Assembly: GCA_905116865.2 (NCBI GenBank)
Contig: CAJHNH020007046.1
Span: 45,001 to 109,000 of the forward strand
DNA length: 64,000 nucleotides
From: Candidula unifasciata
Taxonomy: Eukaryota > Mollusca > Gastropoda > Stylommatophora > Geomitridae
Direction of reading: 5' to 3'
The translations under genes and the position numbers were made by a program. Numbering within the stretch: the stretch's first letter is position 1; the number at the start of each line of letters is the position of its first letter. Positions 11,491 to 23,799 of this stretch are shown piece after piece. The notes beneath the pieces are model-generated. The model was not told the origin of the DNA. It ran no database searches and saw nothing but the letters and a program-made list of their open reading frames with translations.

Positions 11491-12009
11491 TAAGGAAGAA
11501 GAAATGCTTGAGGGGTATATTGTGAGGACGGATATTGTGAGGGTGGTAATTAAGTATGAGAATAGATCTGTGATACCAAAACTGCAGTTTTGCTCAGTAA
11601 TGGTCAAACAGTGCCTGATTTGACCGTAAGTACCAACTTCGGCATCACTGGAGCCAGGCCAGTCTGGAGTACGACCACAGAACAATCACCTGATAAGATC
11701 TGATATCAGTAGTGGCGGTGCAGTAAAATAATGACCCAATCAATATTGGACCGGGAGGCTGAGCACTGCAGTCCCAGCGTACGCATGTGTACACTGCGCT
11801 ACAGCCAGTTGGGTTATCTGTTTCATTAAACACCGTACCGATTACCACCGGTGATATGGGAGGTGGGTCGGTAGCTGGTGTTGTGGATTGTTTGTCGGGA
11901 ATGAAAAGAGTTGGGTACTCCCCAAGGGAATAGGCCGACCGGACTTGTTAAACGGTTTGTGGTTGACTACCACAAAATGAAATCAGCATGAAGCGTTTGC
12001 CTACAACCA

Positions 12010-12240
12010 GCGGACTCGTGAACTCATTTGTCCTCTAATGTATGCATAACAAACCACGAGCAGTATGTAACTAACTGTGTCCTGTGGGGGAAATGTTGTT
12101 ACAATGATTGAGTTGTATATGGAGTATGTTACAAACAATATCCTAGCGAATGTCGTAACACTCACTGAGTTGTTAGAGACTATGCAACAAACTGTTACTG
12201 TAGAAATTGTAACAATAAATGAGCTGTACATAAATTCATG
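12010..12240. repeat. degenerate tandem sequence, about 60 bp unit
   Basis: Loose repeats of GTTACAATNATTGAGTTGTA and related text (GTTGTTACAATGATTGAG, CGTAACACTCACTGAG, TTGTAACAATAAATGAG). No coding signal. Confidence 0.45.
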
Positions 12241-12244
12241 ATGT

Positions 12245-12335
12245 AATACACCTTCATTCGGCTCTGTGGCTAAGTTGATGCGAACGATTCGTAATGCTGG
12301 GGTGTCGGGTTCGATCCCAGTGGTATCAAGGGGCC
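12245..12335 (+). mobile_element. tRNA-derived SINE head with A and B boxes
   Basis: CTGTGGCTAAGTTGATGCG fits an A-box and GGGTTCGATCCC is a near-perfect B-box about 35 bases on. There is no CCA-ready acceptor stem pairing, so it reads as a SINE promoter head and not a tRNA gene. The body runs on to about 12430 with no recognised tail. Confidence 0.65.
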
Positions 12336-12654
12336 GACCGTCCATAAGGAATGGCAAACTACTGGACGTAAATTAGCCTAGAGAAACCACACAACAGTCA
12401 GGGGCTGCTGGGGTTGGTTCTGCAACGTCCTGTGAAGGATACGCAACTAACCTTTTTTAACACCTTTAATTGACAGTTGCCAATGACTGTCTTTATTTTA
12501 CCACTTGTGCGGTGTGGGCGAGGGAGGATGCAGGTGGGAGAAGGGTGGGGGACTTTGAGCCTGAGAATTTACGGCCGCATGGCTAGTGCTATCGCCACGG
12601 ACTGTGCAAGTGGGGATTTTATTTTCCCCTGGACAGACAAAAATCCCTAGCCTT

Positions 12655-12725
12655 ACAGGGTATTAAAACCTGAGTCACCTGCTTGAGAGCCAAGCGTCCT
12701 AACCGTTCGGACAGCCGATCCTCCA
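12655..12725 (-). mobile_element. tRNA-like SINE head (Ser/Leu type), minus strand
   Basis: On the minus strand, TGTCCGAACGGTTAGGACGC is A-box-like, and a worn B-box (GGTTTTAATACC) follows after a longer spacer, as in tRNAs with a long variable arm. The body continues leftwards to about 12540. Confidence 0.5.
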
Positions 12726-12854
12726 CCTTCGGCAGCCTGCAATTTTTTAGGAGGGAAACATGATTCAACTGACTGGTTATCTAACTTGTAGCAGGGTAGA
12801 CATTATCTTATATACCACCGTACAAATATCTGCACTGTACTGTCAAATCACATT

Positions 12855-12935
12855 GGGGCATGGCGTCCGCCTTGAGTGCTGGAGATCCCGGGTTCAGGCC
12901 CCGTTAGGGCTAAGGTTTATTTTTTTTTTTTTTTT
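12855..12935 (+). mobile_element. tRNA-like SINE head, same type as 34.2 kb
   Basis: GCATGGCGTCCGCCTTGAGT and CCCGGGTTCAGGCCCC match the head of family C on the minus strand at 34.2 kb. A poly-T run follows directly at 12918-12936, so this copy has almost no body. Confidence 0.65.
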
Positions 12936-13255
12936 TCACGTGGACTGCTAGTAATTTCCCCTGGTCTTTGGGAATGAAGCTCGTAAGAAATTCCCTTGAC
13001 AGTTGGAAATCGAATAAGACTAGCTTAACGGCGCTGCCAGAGGCAAAATTTTCAATTAAAAATATACCTAAAGTATTTCATGATCCTCGCAAGTGCTACA
13101 GGGTTCGTGCACTGCGTTGAGATTCTTCGAACTCATGCTTGAGTCACAAGTAGAAAGAAGCACTTATGGGTGCCACGATGTTGATATGTCGTCCAAACCT
13201 AAACCTGTCAAATCACACATGTAGCAATATATACACATCATTACAACTTGTAACA

Positions 13256-16200
13256 ACAGGTTCACCGTCAATACCTGTAACATCAGATACACCATCAACA
13301 CCTGTAACTGTAGGTACACCATCAACACTTGTAACTGTAGGTACACCATCAACACTTGTAACTGTAGGTACACCATCAACACTTGTAACTGTAGGTACAC
13401 CATCAACATTTGTAACTGTAGGTACACCATCAACACTTGTAACTGTAGATACACCATCAACACCTGTAACTGTAGGTACACCATCAACACCTGTAACTGT
13501 AGGTACACCATACACCTGTAACTGTAACAATCTTACACAACTGTAGGTACACCATCAACACTTGTAACTGTAGGTACACCATCAACACTTGTAACTGTAG
13601 GTACACCTATCAACACTTGTAACTGTAGGTCACACACTTGTAATCAGGTACACCATCACACTTGTAACTGTAGGTACACCATCAACACTTGTAACTGTAG
13701 GTACATCATCAAACACAATTGTAACTGTAGGTACACCATCAACACTGTAACTGTAGGTACACCATCAACACTTGTAACTGTAGGTACACCATCAACACTT
13801 GTAACTGTAGGTACACCATCAACACTGTAACTGTAGGTCACACTTTGTAACTGTAGGTACAACCATCAACACCTGTAACTGTAGGTACACCATCAACACT
13901 TTGTAACTGTAGGTACACCATCAACACCTGTAACTGTAGGTACACCATCAACATTTGTAACTGTAGGTACACCATCAACACCTGTAACTGTAGATACACC
14001 ATCAACACTTGTAACTGTAGGTACAGCATCAAACCTGTAACTGTTGTACACTTGTAACTGTAGGTACACCATCAACACCTGTAACTGTAGGTACACCATC
14101 AACACTTGTAACTGTAGGTACACCATCAACACCTGTAACTGTAGGTACACCATCAACACTTGTAACTGTAGGTACACCATCAACACCTGTAACTGTAGTA
14201 CACCATCAACACTTGTAACTGTAGGTACCCATCAACACCACTGTAGGTACACCATCAACACCTGTAACTGTAGGTACACCATCTGTAACAGATACTTGTA
14301 ACTGTACTGTACAACATCAACACCTGTAACTGTAGGTACACCATCAACACCTGTAACTGTAGGTACACCATCAACACCTGTAACTGTAGGTACACCATCA
14401 ACACCTGTAACTGTAGGTACACCATCAACACTTGTAACTGTAGGTACACCATCAACACCTGTAACTGTAGGTACACCATCAACACTTGTAACTGTAGGTA
14501 CACCATCAACACACTGTAACTGTAGGTACACCATCAACACTGTAACTGTAGGTACACCATCAACACTGTAACTGTAGGTACACCATCAACACTTGTAACT
14601 GTAGGTACACCATCAAACCTGTAACTGTAGGTACACCATCAACACCTGAACTGTAGGTACACAACAAACTGTAACTGTAGTACACCATCAACACCTGTAA
14701 CTGTAGGTACACCATCAACACTTGTAACTGTAGGTACACCATCACCAACACTTGTAACTGTAGGTACACCATCAACACTTGTAACTGTACATCAACACTT
14801 GTAACTGTAGGTACACCATCACACTTGTAACTGTAGGGTACACCATCAACACTTGTAACTGTAGGTACACATCAACACTTGTAACTGTAGGTACACCATC
14901 AACACTTGTAACTGTAGGTACACCATCAACACCTGTAACTGTAGGTACACCATCAACACCTGTAACTGTAGGTACACCATCAACACTTGTAACTGTAGTA
15001 CACCATCAACACTTTGTAACTGTAGGTACACCATCAACACTTGTAACTGTAGGTACACCATCAACACACTGTAACTTGTAACTGTAGGTACACCATCAAC
15101 ACTGTAACTGTAGGTACACCATCAACACTGTAACTGTAGGTACACCATCACACACATGTAACTGTACCTGTAACTGTACCATACAACCATCACACTGTAA
15201 CTGTAGGTACACCATCAACACCTGTAACTGTAAGGTACACCATCAACACTTGTAACTGTAGGTACACCATCAACACCTGTAACTGTGTAACTGTAGTAGG
15301 TACACCATCAACACCTGTAACTGTAAGTACACCATCAACACTTGTAACTGTAGGTACACCATCAACACCTGTAACTGTAGATACACCATCAACACCTGTA
15401 ACTGTAGGTACACCATCAACACCTGTAACTGTAGGTACACCATCAACACTTGTAACTGTAGGTACACCATCAACACTGTAACTGTCAAACTGTAAGTGTA
15501 CACCATCAACACTTGTAACTGTAGGTACACCATCAACACCTGTAACTGTAGGTACACCATCAACACCTGTAACTGTAGGTACACCATCAACACCTGTAAC
15601 TGTAAGTACACCATCAACACTTGTAACTGTAGGTACACCATCACCACCTAAGTAACCTGTCACCATCACACCTGTAACTGTAGGTACACCATCAAACACT
15701 GTGTAACTGTAACGTACACCATCAACAAACTGTGTAACTGTGGGTACATACACCATCAACAATTGTAACTGTAGGTACACCATCAACACCTGTAACTGTA
15801 GGTACACCATCAACACTTGTAACTGTAGGTACACCATCAACACTTGTAACTGTAGGTACACCATCAAACACTTGTAACTGTAGGTACACCATCAACACCT
15901 GTAACTGTAGGTACACCATACACTGTAGGTACACCATCAACACCTGTAACTGTAGGTACACCATCAACACACTGTAACTGTAGTACACCACAACCTGTAA
16001 CTGTAGTACACCATCAACACTTGTAACTGTAGGTACACCATCAACACTTGTAACTGTAGGTACACCATCACACTTGTAACTGTAGGTACACCATCAACAC
16101 CTGTAACTGTAGGTACACCATCAACACTTGTACACTGTAGGTGTACACTTGTAACTGTAGGTACAGCATCAACACCTGTAACTGTAGGTACACCATCAAC

Positions 16201-17733
16201 ACTTGTAACTGTAGGTACACCATCAACACTTGTAACTGTAGGTACACCATCAACACTTGTAACTGTAGGTACACCATCAACACCTGTAACTGTAGGTACA
16301 CCATCAACACTTGTAACTGTAGGTACACCATCAACACCTGTAACTGTAAGTACACCATCAACACTTGTAACTGTAGGTACACCATCAACACTTGTAACTG
16401 TAGGTACACCATCAACACCTGTAACTGTAGGTACACCATCAACACCTGTAACTGTAGATACACCATCAACACTTGTAACTGTAGGTACACCATCAACACT
16501 TGTAACTGTAGGTACACCATCAACACTGTAACTGTAGTACACCATCAACACTTGTAACTGTAGGTACACCATCACACCACCTGTAACTGTAGGTACACCA
16601 TCAACACCTGTAACTGTAGGTACACCATCAACACTTGTAACTGTAGGTACACCATCAACACCTGTAACTGTAGGTACACCATCACACTGTAACTGTAGTA
16701 CACCATCAACACTGTAACTGTAAGTACACCATCAACACTTGTAACTGTAGGTACACCATCACACCTGTAACTGTAGTGTACACCATCAACACTGTAACTG
16801 TAGGTACACCATCAACACTTGTAACTGTAGGTACACCATCAACACCTGTAACTGTAGGTACACCATCAACACTTGTAACTGTAGGTACACCATCAACACC
16901 TGTAACTGTAGGTACACCATCAACACCTGTAACTGTAGGTACACCATCAACACCTGTAACATCCCTGTAACACCATCGACACCTGTAACTGTAGGTACAC
17001 CATCAACACCTGTAACTGTAAGTACACCATCACACGTGTAACTGTAACTGTAGGTACACCATCAACACCTGTAACTGTAGGTACACCATCAACACCTGTA
17101 ACTGTAGGTACAGCCATCAACACCTGTAACTGTAGGTACACCATGTAAACACCTGTAACTGTAGGTACACCATCAACACCTTGTAACTGTAGATACAACA
17201 CCTGTAACTGTAGGTACACCATCAACACCTGTAACTGTAGGTACACCATCAACACCTGTAACTGTAGGTACACCATCAACACTTGTAACTGTATGTACAC
17301 CATCAACACTTGTAACTGTAGGTACACCATCAACACTTGTAACTGTAGGTACACCATCAACACCTGTAACTGTAAGTACACCATCAACACCTGTAACTGT
17401 AGATACACCATCAACACCTGTAACTGTAGATACACCATCAACACCTGTAACTGTAGGTACACCATCAACACCTGTAACTGTAGGTACACCATCAACACCT
17501 GTAACTGTAGGTACACCATCAACACTTGTAACTGTAGGTACAACATCAACACTTGTAACTGTAGATACACCATCAACACCTGTAACGTCAGATACAACAT
17601 CAACAGCTGTAACTGTATGTACACCATCAACACCTGTAACTGTAGGTAGAACATCAACACTTGTAACTGTAGGTACACCATCAACAATTGTAACTGTAGG
17701 TACACCATCAACACCTGTAACAGCAGGTATATC
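13256..17733 (+). repeat. 27-bp satellite array, about 165 copies
   Basis: The unit is CACCTGTAACTGTAGGTACA plus CCATCAA; C/T alternates at the fifth unit position and G/A at two others. 27 is a multiple of 3, so on the + strand it reads TPSTPVTVG or TPSTLVTVG, a mucin-like Thr/Ser/Pro repeat; the minus strand reads VLMVYLQLQ or DGVPTVTGV. The edges (13256-13510 and 16150-17730) are regular. The middle is full of one- to several-base losses that break every frame. No flanking domain was found, so I call it a repeat; a decayed or mis-assembled mucin-like exon is the alternative. Confidence 0.95.
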
Positions 17734-18012
17734 AAGAAAATAGGTACATCATCAATACTTGTAACTGAAAGTAAACCATCAGATGTAACATCAACACTTG
17801 TAACTGAAGGTAAACCATCAGATATAACATCAACACTTGTAACTGAAGGCAAACCATCAAATATAACATCAACATTTGTAACTGAAGGTAAACCATCAGA
17901 TATAACATCAAAACTTGTAACTGAAGGTAAACCATCAGATATAACATCAACACTTGTAACTGAATGTAAACCATCAGGTACATCATCAACACTTGTAACA
18001 ACAATACTTCAT
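17734..18012 (+). repeat. 39-bp repeat continuous with the 27-bp satellite
   Basis: About seven units containing TTGTAACTGAAGGTAAACCA then TCAGATATAACATCA. In the same + frame sense they read LVTEGKPSDITST, a 13-residue Thr/Ser-rich repeat. It shares the TTGTAACTG core with the 27-bp unit, so one probably arose from the other by a 12-base gain or loss, which keeps the frame. Confidence 0.9.
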
Positions 18013-18545
18013 CAACACTTAAATTACTATCACTATCTTCAAATGTGACTTAATTTACATCAAGTCTACTCCAAATTTCGTTACCCTGTCCGAGCTATGA
18101 ACGGAATTCTGGGTTCTGCCCCAAGTGAAACACCCGATTTCTTTCTCATTTGCTAAATAAACCCCCCCCCCCCCCCCTTTTCCCGCCCCACCCCTTCACT
18201 CCACTGTTACACTCAACCCCATTTTTTATGAAGTTATCTGATCTTGTCGTTTGAAAATCAGTGAAGGCGGGAAGATGGCGGATGTATCAAATCCCCAACA
18301 CCATCGTGTGTTTGAGTAGTGCAGTCAGGTTGTATTTCCTAGATGAAACGAACAAGTTGATTGCCCCGTGACTGTTATTAATTATTGATTACCTGTCGGC
18401 AAAGCCTCGTCGGTTTTTACGATGAATTCATCATCACTGACAACTGAAGTGACAAATATTGGGTAGCGCCAAGTGTTTGCTATGTTGTCCACTGGGTGAG
18501 ATAGTTGCAGTTGCCGGACCTGGCTGTACTTTCCACAACTCCGTA
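18013..18545. other. intergenic DNA, no gene recognised
   Basis: A poly-C run at 18161-18177; no domain-bearing ORF. Confidence 0.4.
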
Positions 18546-19812
18546 GTCTAGAGCAGCGGTCTCTAACCTTTTTTTCAGGTCGCGTCCTACTTGAGTATAT
18601 GGCAAGACAACCAGTCCACTTGAGTATATGGCAAGACAACCAGTCCACTTGAGTATTTGACAAGACAACCATTCCACTTGAGTCTATGGCAAGACAATAA
18701 GTCCACTTGAGTATATGACAAGACAACCAGTCCACTTGAGTATATGGCAAGACAACCAGTCCACTTGAGTCTATGGCAAGACAACCAGTCCACTTGAGTA
18801 TATGGCAAGACAACCAGTCCACTTGAGTATATGGCAAGACAACCAGTCCACTTGAGTATATGGCAAGACAACCAGTCCACTTGAGTATATGACAAGACAA
18901 CCATTCCACTTGAGTCTATGGCAAGACAACCAGTCCACTTGAGTATTTGACAAGACAACCAGTCCACTTGAGTATATGGCAAGACAACCAGTCCACTTGA
19001 GTATATGGCAAGACAACCAGTCCCACTTGAGTATATGGCAAGACAACCAGTCCACTTGAGTATATGCAAGACAACCAGTCCACTTGAGTATATGACAAGA
19101 CAACTAGTCCACTTGAGTATATGGCAAGACAACCAGTCCACTTGAGTCTATGGCAAGACAACCAGTCCACTTGAGTATATGGCAAGACAACCAGTCCACT
19201 TGAGTATATGGCAAGACAACCAGTCCACTTGAGTATATGGCAAGACAACCATTCCACTTAAGTCTATGGCAAGACAACCAGTCCACTTGAGTATATGACA
19301 AGACAACTAGTCCACTTAAGTATATGGCAAGACAACCAGTGCACTTGAGTATATGGCAAGACAACCAGTCCACTTAAGTAAATAGCAAGACAACAAGTCC
19401 ACTTGAGTATATGGCAAGACAACCAGTCCACTTAAGTATATGGCAAGACAACCAGTCCACTTAAGTATATGGCAAGACAACTAGTCCACTTGAGTATATG
19501 GCAAGACAACCAGTCCACTTAAGTATATGGCAAGACAACCAGTCCACTCGAGTATATGGCAAGACAACAAGTCCACTTGAGTATATGGCAAGACAACCAG
19601 TCCCACTTAAGTATATGGCGAGACAACCAGTCCACTTGAGTATATGGCAAGACAACCAGTACACCTGAGTATATGGTGAGACAACCAGAACACTTAAATA
19701 TATGGTAAGACAACCAGTCCCCTTGAGTATATGGCAAGACCAGCGGCCCCCCCCCCACACCCCAACCCCACCCACCCTCCTTCCCCTTTTTTTGGAGACC
19801 TATGGTCTAGTG
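18546..19812. mobile_element. hAT-like non-autonomous element with 8-bp target duplication
   Basis: The left terminus at 18554 (CAGCGGTCTCTAACC) is mirrored by the right terminus ending at 19804 (GGAGACCTATG, i.e. CATAGGTCTCC inward). The flanks are GTCTAGAG (18546-18553) and GTCTAGTG (19805-19812), 7 of 8 identical. An 8-bp duplication and CAG...GGT.TC ends fit hAT. There is no transposase; nearly the whole 1.25 kb interior is the 29-bp array below. Confidence 0.7.
18585..19735 (-). repeat. minisatellite, 29 bp unit, about 40 copies
   Basis: Unit CACTTGAGTATATGGCAAGA plus CAACCAGTC; GGCAAGAC recurs at 18601 and 18630. Because 29 is not a multiple of 3, one reading frame cycles through all three phases. 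On the minus strand none of the phases contains a stop, giving long overlapping ORFs (up to about 184 residues) that are a by-product of the unit and not genes. Confidence 0.93.
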
Positions 19813-20363
19813 CGGTGCTCTTTAACTGGTGGGCCTCGGAAACATCCAAGTGGCCTGCGGAAAAGCCAAAGCGGCCCGCCAAAAATGTATACCTTATCAT
19901 GTAACAGAGTAGCCTACGTAGTTTTTCTCTTCCGTGATTGCTGTCTTTAGAATTCAACATCTAAAGGATGAGAATCAAACCGGCCCAAATCACATAAATT
20001 TTCTTCAACTCCATTTTTAAAAAAATCATAAAATGGCACCCGAAGATTACGTCCGATGTAGTCCAGTCTGTGCTGGGAATCAGGACAATAATTCTTGTAG
20101 TGGTGTTATGATTCCTACAACGCGAGTGTGGAGTTGAATTCGTTAATTTACTTTTATGTTTGTTGTCAGGTGGGTTGCGAGACAATTTCCCTTTTTTTGT
20201 GGGCTGTGAAACAATGTCCCTTATTTTGGTGGGCCGTGAAACAATTTCCTTGTTTTGGTGGGCCGTGAAACAATTTCCTTATTTTGGTAAGCCGCGAGAC
20301 CATTTCCCTTGTTTTGATGGGTCGCCAGGGTAAAAACAAAAAACAGGTTGAGAAACACTGATG
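19813..20363. mobile_element. second hAT-like element
   Basis: The left end CGGTGCTCTTTAACTGGTGG and the right end (20340-20363, inward CAGTGTTTCTCAACCTG) are typical of hAT-type ends. Inside, 20176-20320 is a roughly 30-bp tandem repeat (GGGCCGTGAAACAATTTCCT, five units). No transposase. Its outer duplication is not resolved, perhaps because the neighbouring element inserted at its edge. Confidence 0.5.
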
Positions 20364-20942
20364 TTGTCGGCTCCCAGCTGCAGTAGGTGGCATCTCCCCA
20401 TCAACGGCATCTACGTGGTCGCATGGAATGATGGAAGGCTGTGGCGAATTTCTCTCGCTTTCTGTCTTGTATTTTCCCAGTCTGTTTAGATTTGTAATTA
20501 GTTTTTCTTCTGCGGCCCGAAAAAAAACCTTACCTGCTCTTTTTTTTTTTTTTTTAATCGTTGTCTATTTTGCAATACTCATGTGCTTATGTTCACACAA
20601 ACACACCCGCACATATGTGTGTGTATGTATACGTATGTGTGTGTGTATATATATGTGTGTGTGTGGGGGGGGGGCATATAAAGGGACTTTAAATGCGGGA
20701 TTTGTCCAGAAATTGTTTCTTATCTCCAAGTCTGGATCTATTCATGGCCTACAGGCCTCTGTCTGCCTGGCTTTTAGGGCGTGTATAAATGATCGATGTT
20801 TATATGGTTTCTGTAGTGTCTCTTCTTATCCTTCAAACATTAGAGCTCGATCGATGACAGCCACAACACTCTCCCCTTGATTTCGGTTTACACAGAATGT
20901 CGTTTCTTCTGTTCTTTCTGATTTGTACAGCACTGATGTCAT

Positions 20943-21024
<82 letters not shown>

Positions 21025-21104
21025 GTGTGTGTGTGCATGCAAAAGCGAGCGAGTGTGTGTGTTTCAGTGTGTGTGGGCAAGTGTCTCTCTATCTATCTCT
21101 CTTC
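20364..21104. repeat. microsatellite-rich stretch: poly-T, (GT)n, (CT)n
   Basis: Poly-T at about 20540-20556, GT/TA-rich 20617-20665, and a long (CT)n tract 20945-21020 running into (GT)n. ORFs here are low-complexity. Confidence 0.85.
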
Positions 21105-21295
21105 TTTTACCGCACCAGGACATCACACAAGCGATAAACACACAATGACACAAAGTGTCACCATCTGGATGAGGATCACCCGTGGAGAGGTCACAGAAAC
21201 CTTGTTCAGCCATTAGACCATATTTATGTCTGGTCTATATTGCGGCCCCTGGCAAGAGCCTGAGTAGGGCTTCAAATAACAAAAAAATTAAACCT
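21105..21295 (+). mobile_element. short interspersed repeat, family B
   Basis: CACCAGGACATCACACAAGC, GATGAGGATCACCCGTGG and GGGCTTCAAATAAC in family order. Confidence 0.75.
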
Positions 21296-22073
21296 GGAAA
21301 GGGATGACAAAACATATAACGAGTGTCTGCAAAGGAGACGATATCTGGCGGCTAAAGTCCCTTAACCTCCCTTGAACTAGAAACAAAAATTGTATTAGCT
21401 TAGTAACCCTTTTAACTGTATGTAGAAATTATCTTTAAATGCACATGTTTATACATTTCATATTGTCTCAATTATGTGTTATATTTATCTGTTATTCAAG
21501 ACATTATTATTATTATTATTTATTACATTATTGTTATGATTTACGATTATGCACATAAGTTAGGATTACGTCCCTTAAAGGCATTTGCCATCGCTTAGAA
21601 AACATGTACGCATGCTCCCCTTTTTTTTTCACCTCCCACATTATCTCCACCCTAAACGTATTATTACTTTTAAATAAATTATTTCAAAAATATATTTCAA
21701 ATAATATGAAATCTGAATATAAAATGAACTTTTTTGCAAAGCTGAAGGGCTTAAATGGGGTAGGGGCAGGGCAACTTAGCCCCTTGCACATTTTCTAGGA
21801 ATGGAGGCCCACAGGCGACTTCTAACAAACAATTCGTAGCATCTGGCTCAGATTTTTCCCCCCCCCCCCCCCCCCCCCCTTATTCCAAGCGCTCACACAT
21901 TCTCTAAAAAATATTTAGGATAGAATTTGAGAGCGGGTTTCAGGTGCCTGAGCTTTCAAGTTCCGGCGCTCTAGAACAACGGGTCAATCAACACAAAGGA
22001 AACAGTAACGGTCAGTTTGACGCAAACTCATGACAGCCAGCTGGTTTGTAAGTCTTGAATCAAATCCGTACCT
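21296..22073. other. intergenic DNA, no gene recognised
   Basis: AT-rich with (TTA)n at 21506-21530 and a poly-C run at 21859-21879. Confidence 0.4.
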
Positions 22074-23728
22074 TGTAATGGGGGATATTTTCCACTCAGT
22101 TTAGGATGGTTGGGGGGAAGGCCCAAAGCTGACCGAAACGTTTAAATTTAAAATACAGCACATCAAAGGCATCTATAATCACCTGCCTGATGTAATGTCA
22201 AGATTGTAAGTCTTATTCTAGGATGTATGTTTTGATTATCTGAAATGTTATTGTTGATCGACACATATGATTTTTATATATGTATATATATTGTGTATAA
22301 ATTGTATATATCATGTCATTGTGACGAATACTGGACATAGACATAAGGTGACGTGACGAAATATTTTGGAATTAGATATGAATATTTATTAAATACAAAA
22401 TGTAAACAATGTTTCAAAATTGAAAATGCAAAGTTGTGACGATGAAATATGCTATTTAATGTTTTGAATATATAATATCACTCAACAATTGAAATGTATA
22501 CAGGAAATTTAAGTGATACATTGTAATATTTTTGAAAACGTAAAGGGAGATAATTATTAGAAATGTAATAGACTGGTGGGAAATCACTATAGGTAGGGGA
22601 GATAAAATCCATATCACCTATAAGGGGAAATAAATGAATATCCAATGGAAATAACATCAGTGGATGTTCGGTGAGTATAGTGGCAAGGGTGGGACTTTAC
22701 GGGTTTACATTATTGTTCCATAGCCGTTATGGATTTCCGCACTTGGAAGAGTAGTGCCTGGGGTGATTTTCTGTCGTTTGACAGACTGTGGGATGAGGTG
22801 GGAAACGCGTAGAGCCTTTATGGTCTTCCGCAATTGAAAGAGTATTGCCTGGGGTGTTGATTCCATTACGCCACATAATACTCACTGGGCATGACAACTG
22901 ACAAAGTTCCAAAGGAAAAACATGAATTACCCAAAAGGGGTGGAATAAATTTTTTACCTCTGATACCAGTGAAAATAACCAAGCATTACATAAAATATAC
23001 TCCTATCCATTAACGATAATGAAAAAAAAAAGTGAACTTTTTTTTTTTTATACGGGGAAGGGAGAATGTAATGGGGGATATTTTCCACTCAGTTTAGGAT
23101 GGTTGGGGGGGAAGGCCCAAAGCTGACCGAAAACACCGAGATAGTCCAGATACTTGGATTAAACGAGAATCTGGAGATAGGTGACTAACTACTAGTTATC
23201 ACGGGGACCACGGTGATGCGACCCAAGGTCGCCACGGGAAAAGTAAAGGACCACCACGTGTTGTCACGTGAAACGAACCCGTGGTATAAGTCAGATTTGA
23301 CTCTGGACAAGTTTAGTTTTGTGTCGACCTGTTGGAGTGAGAGGACGAGCGTCTGAATGTGAGAATGTCTACGTGAATGCCTGAGGAGAAAGGAGACCTG
23401 CCGACGAAGTGTTGAGCTGAGATCGACCATGCCAGCGTGTGAGATGTCCAAACATCAATGTTGAATCCATGGGACCCATCGTTGCTTGAATGCCTGCTGA
23501 AGAAGACTGTTCGTTGAAGGCTGCGTGAGTTTGTGTACGAGAGCTGTTCATTAGGACACCGACTGGACCACTCGTTTGTCGTAAGTCTTAATACGTCAAT
23601 AAATTCATGTCTCGTAAGCTCACATCGGTGTCGGCTTGTGCCAGTTGTATAACGTGAAGCGTGTGAGAATATCATCCACCACACACGCATGCTAGACAAC
23701 GAGTAGAAATACAAAACCACTTATTACA
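22074..23728 (+). mobile_element. degraded LTR retroelement (truncated 5' LTR, complete 3' LTR)
   Basis: The 3' LTR candidate is 23067-23728 (662 bp): it starts TGTAATGG and ends ATTACA, with a TATAAG box at 23285 and AATAAA at 23598. Directly before it is a purine run GGGGAAGGGAGAA (23054-23066), placed like a polypurine tract. At 22074-22141 the first 68 bases of the LTR recur as a truncated 5' copy. ACCT flanks both outer ends (22070-22073 and 23729-23732), consistent with a 4-bp target duplication. The 925 bp between carries no gag or pol. A primer-binding site is not visible because the 5' LTR boundary is lost. Confidence 0.6.
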
Positions 23729-23799
23729 ACCTAGTGTGATTTGTATGAGCCATCAGGGAAGTCTCAACCAAGAATGGGCCTAATGAGTATCAAGAAATA

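Noticed and set aside
12245..12335. Functional tRNA gene
   Set aside because: A and B boxes are present, but the acceptor stem does not pair and a SINE body follows.
16947..17852. 301-residue minus-strand ORF (VLMVYLQLQ repeats)
   Set aside because: A shadow of the 27-bp satellite; the peptide is hydrophobic and repetitive with no leader or domain, and is broken elsewhere in the array.
13256..18012. CRISPR-like array
   Set aside because: Units are contiguous with no unique spacers, in a eukaryotic intron-bearing genome.
20826..21216. Overlapping Leu/Ser and Arg/Glu ORFs
   Set aside because: Products of the (CT)n microsatellite on either strand.
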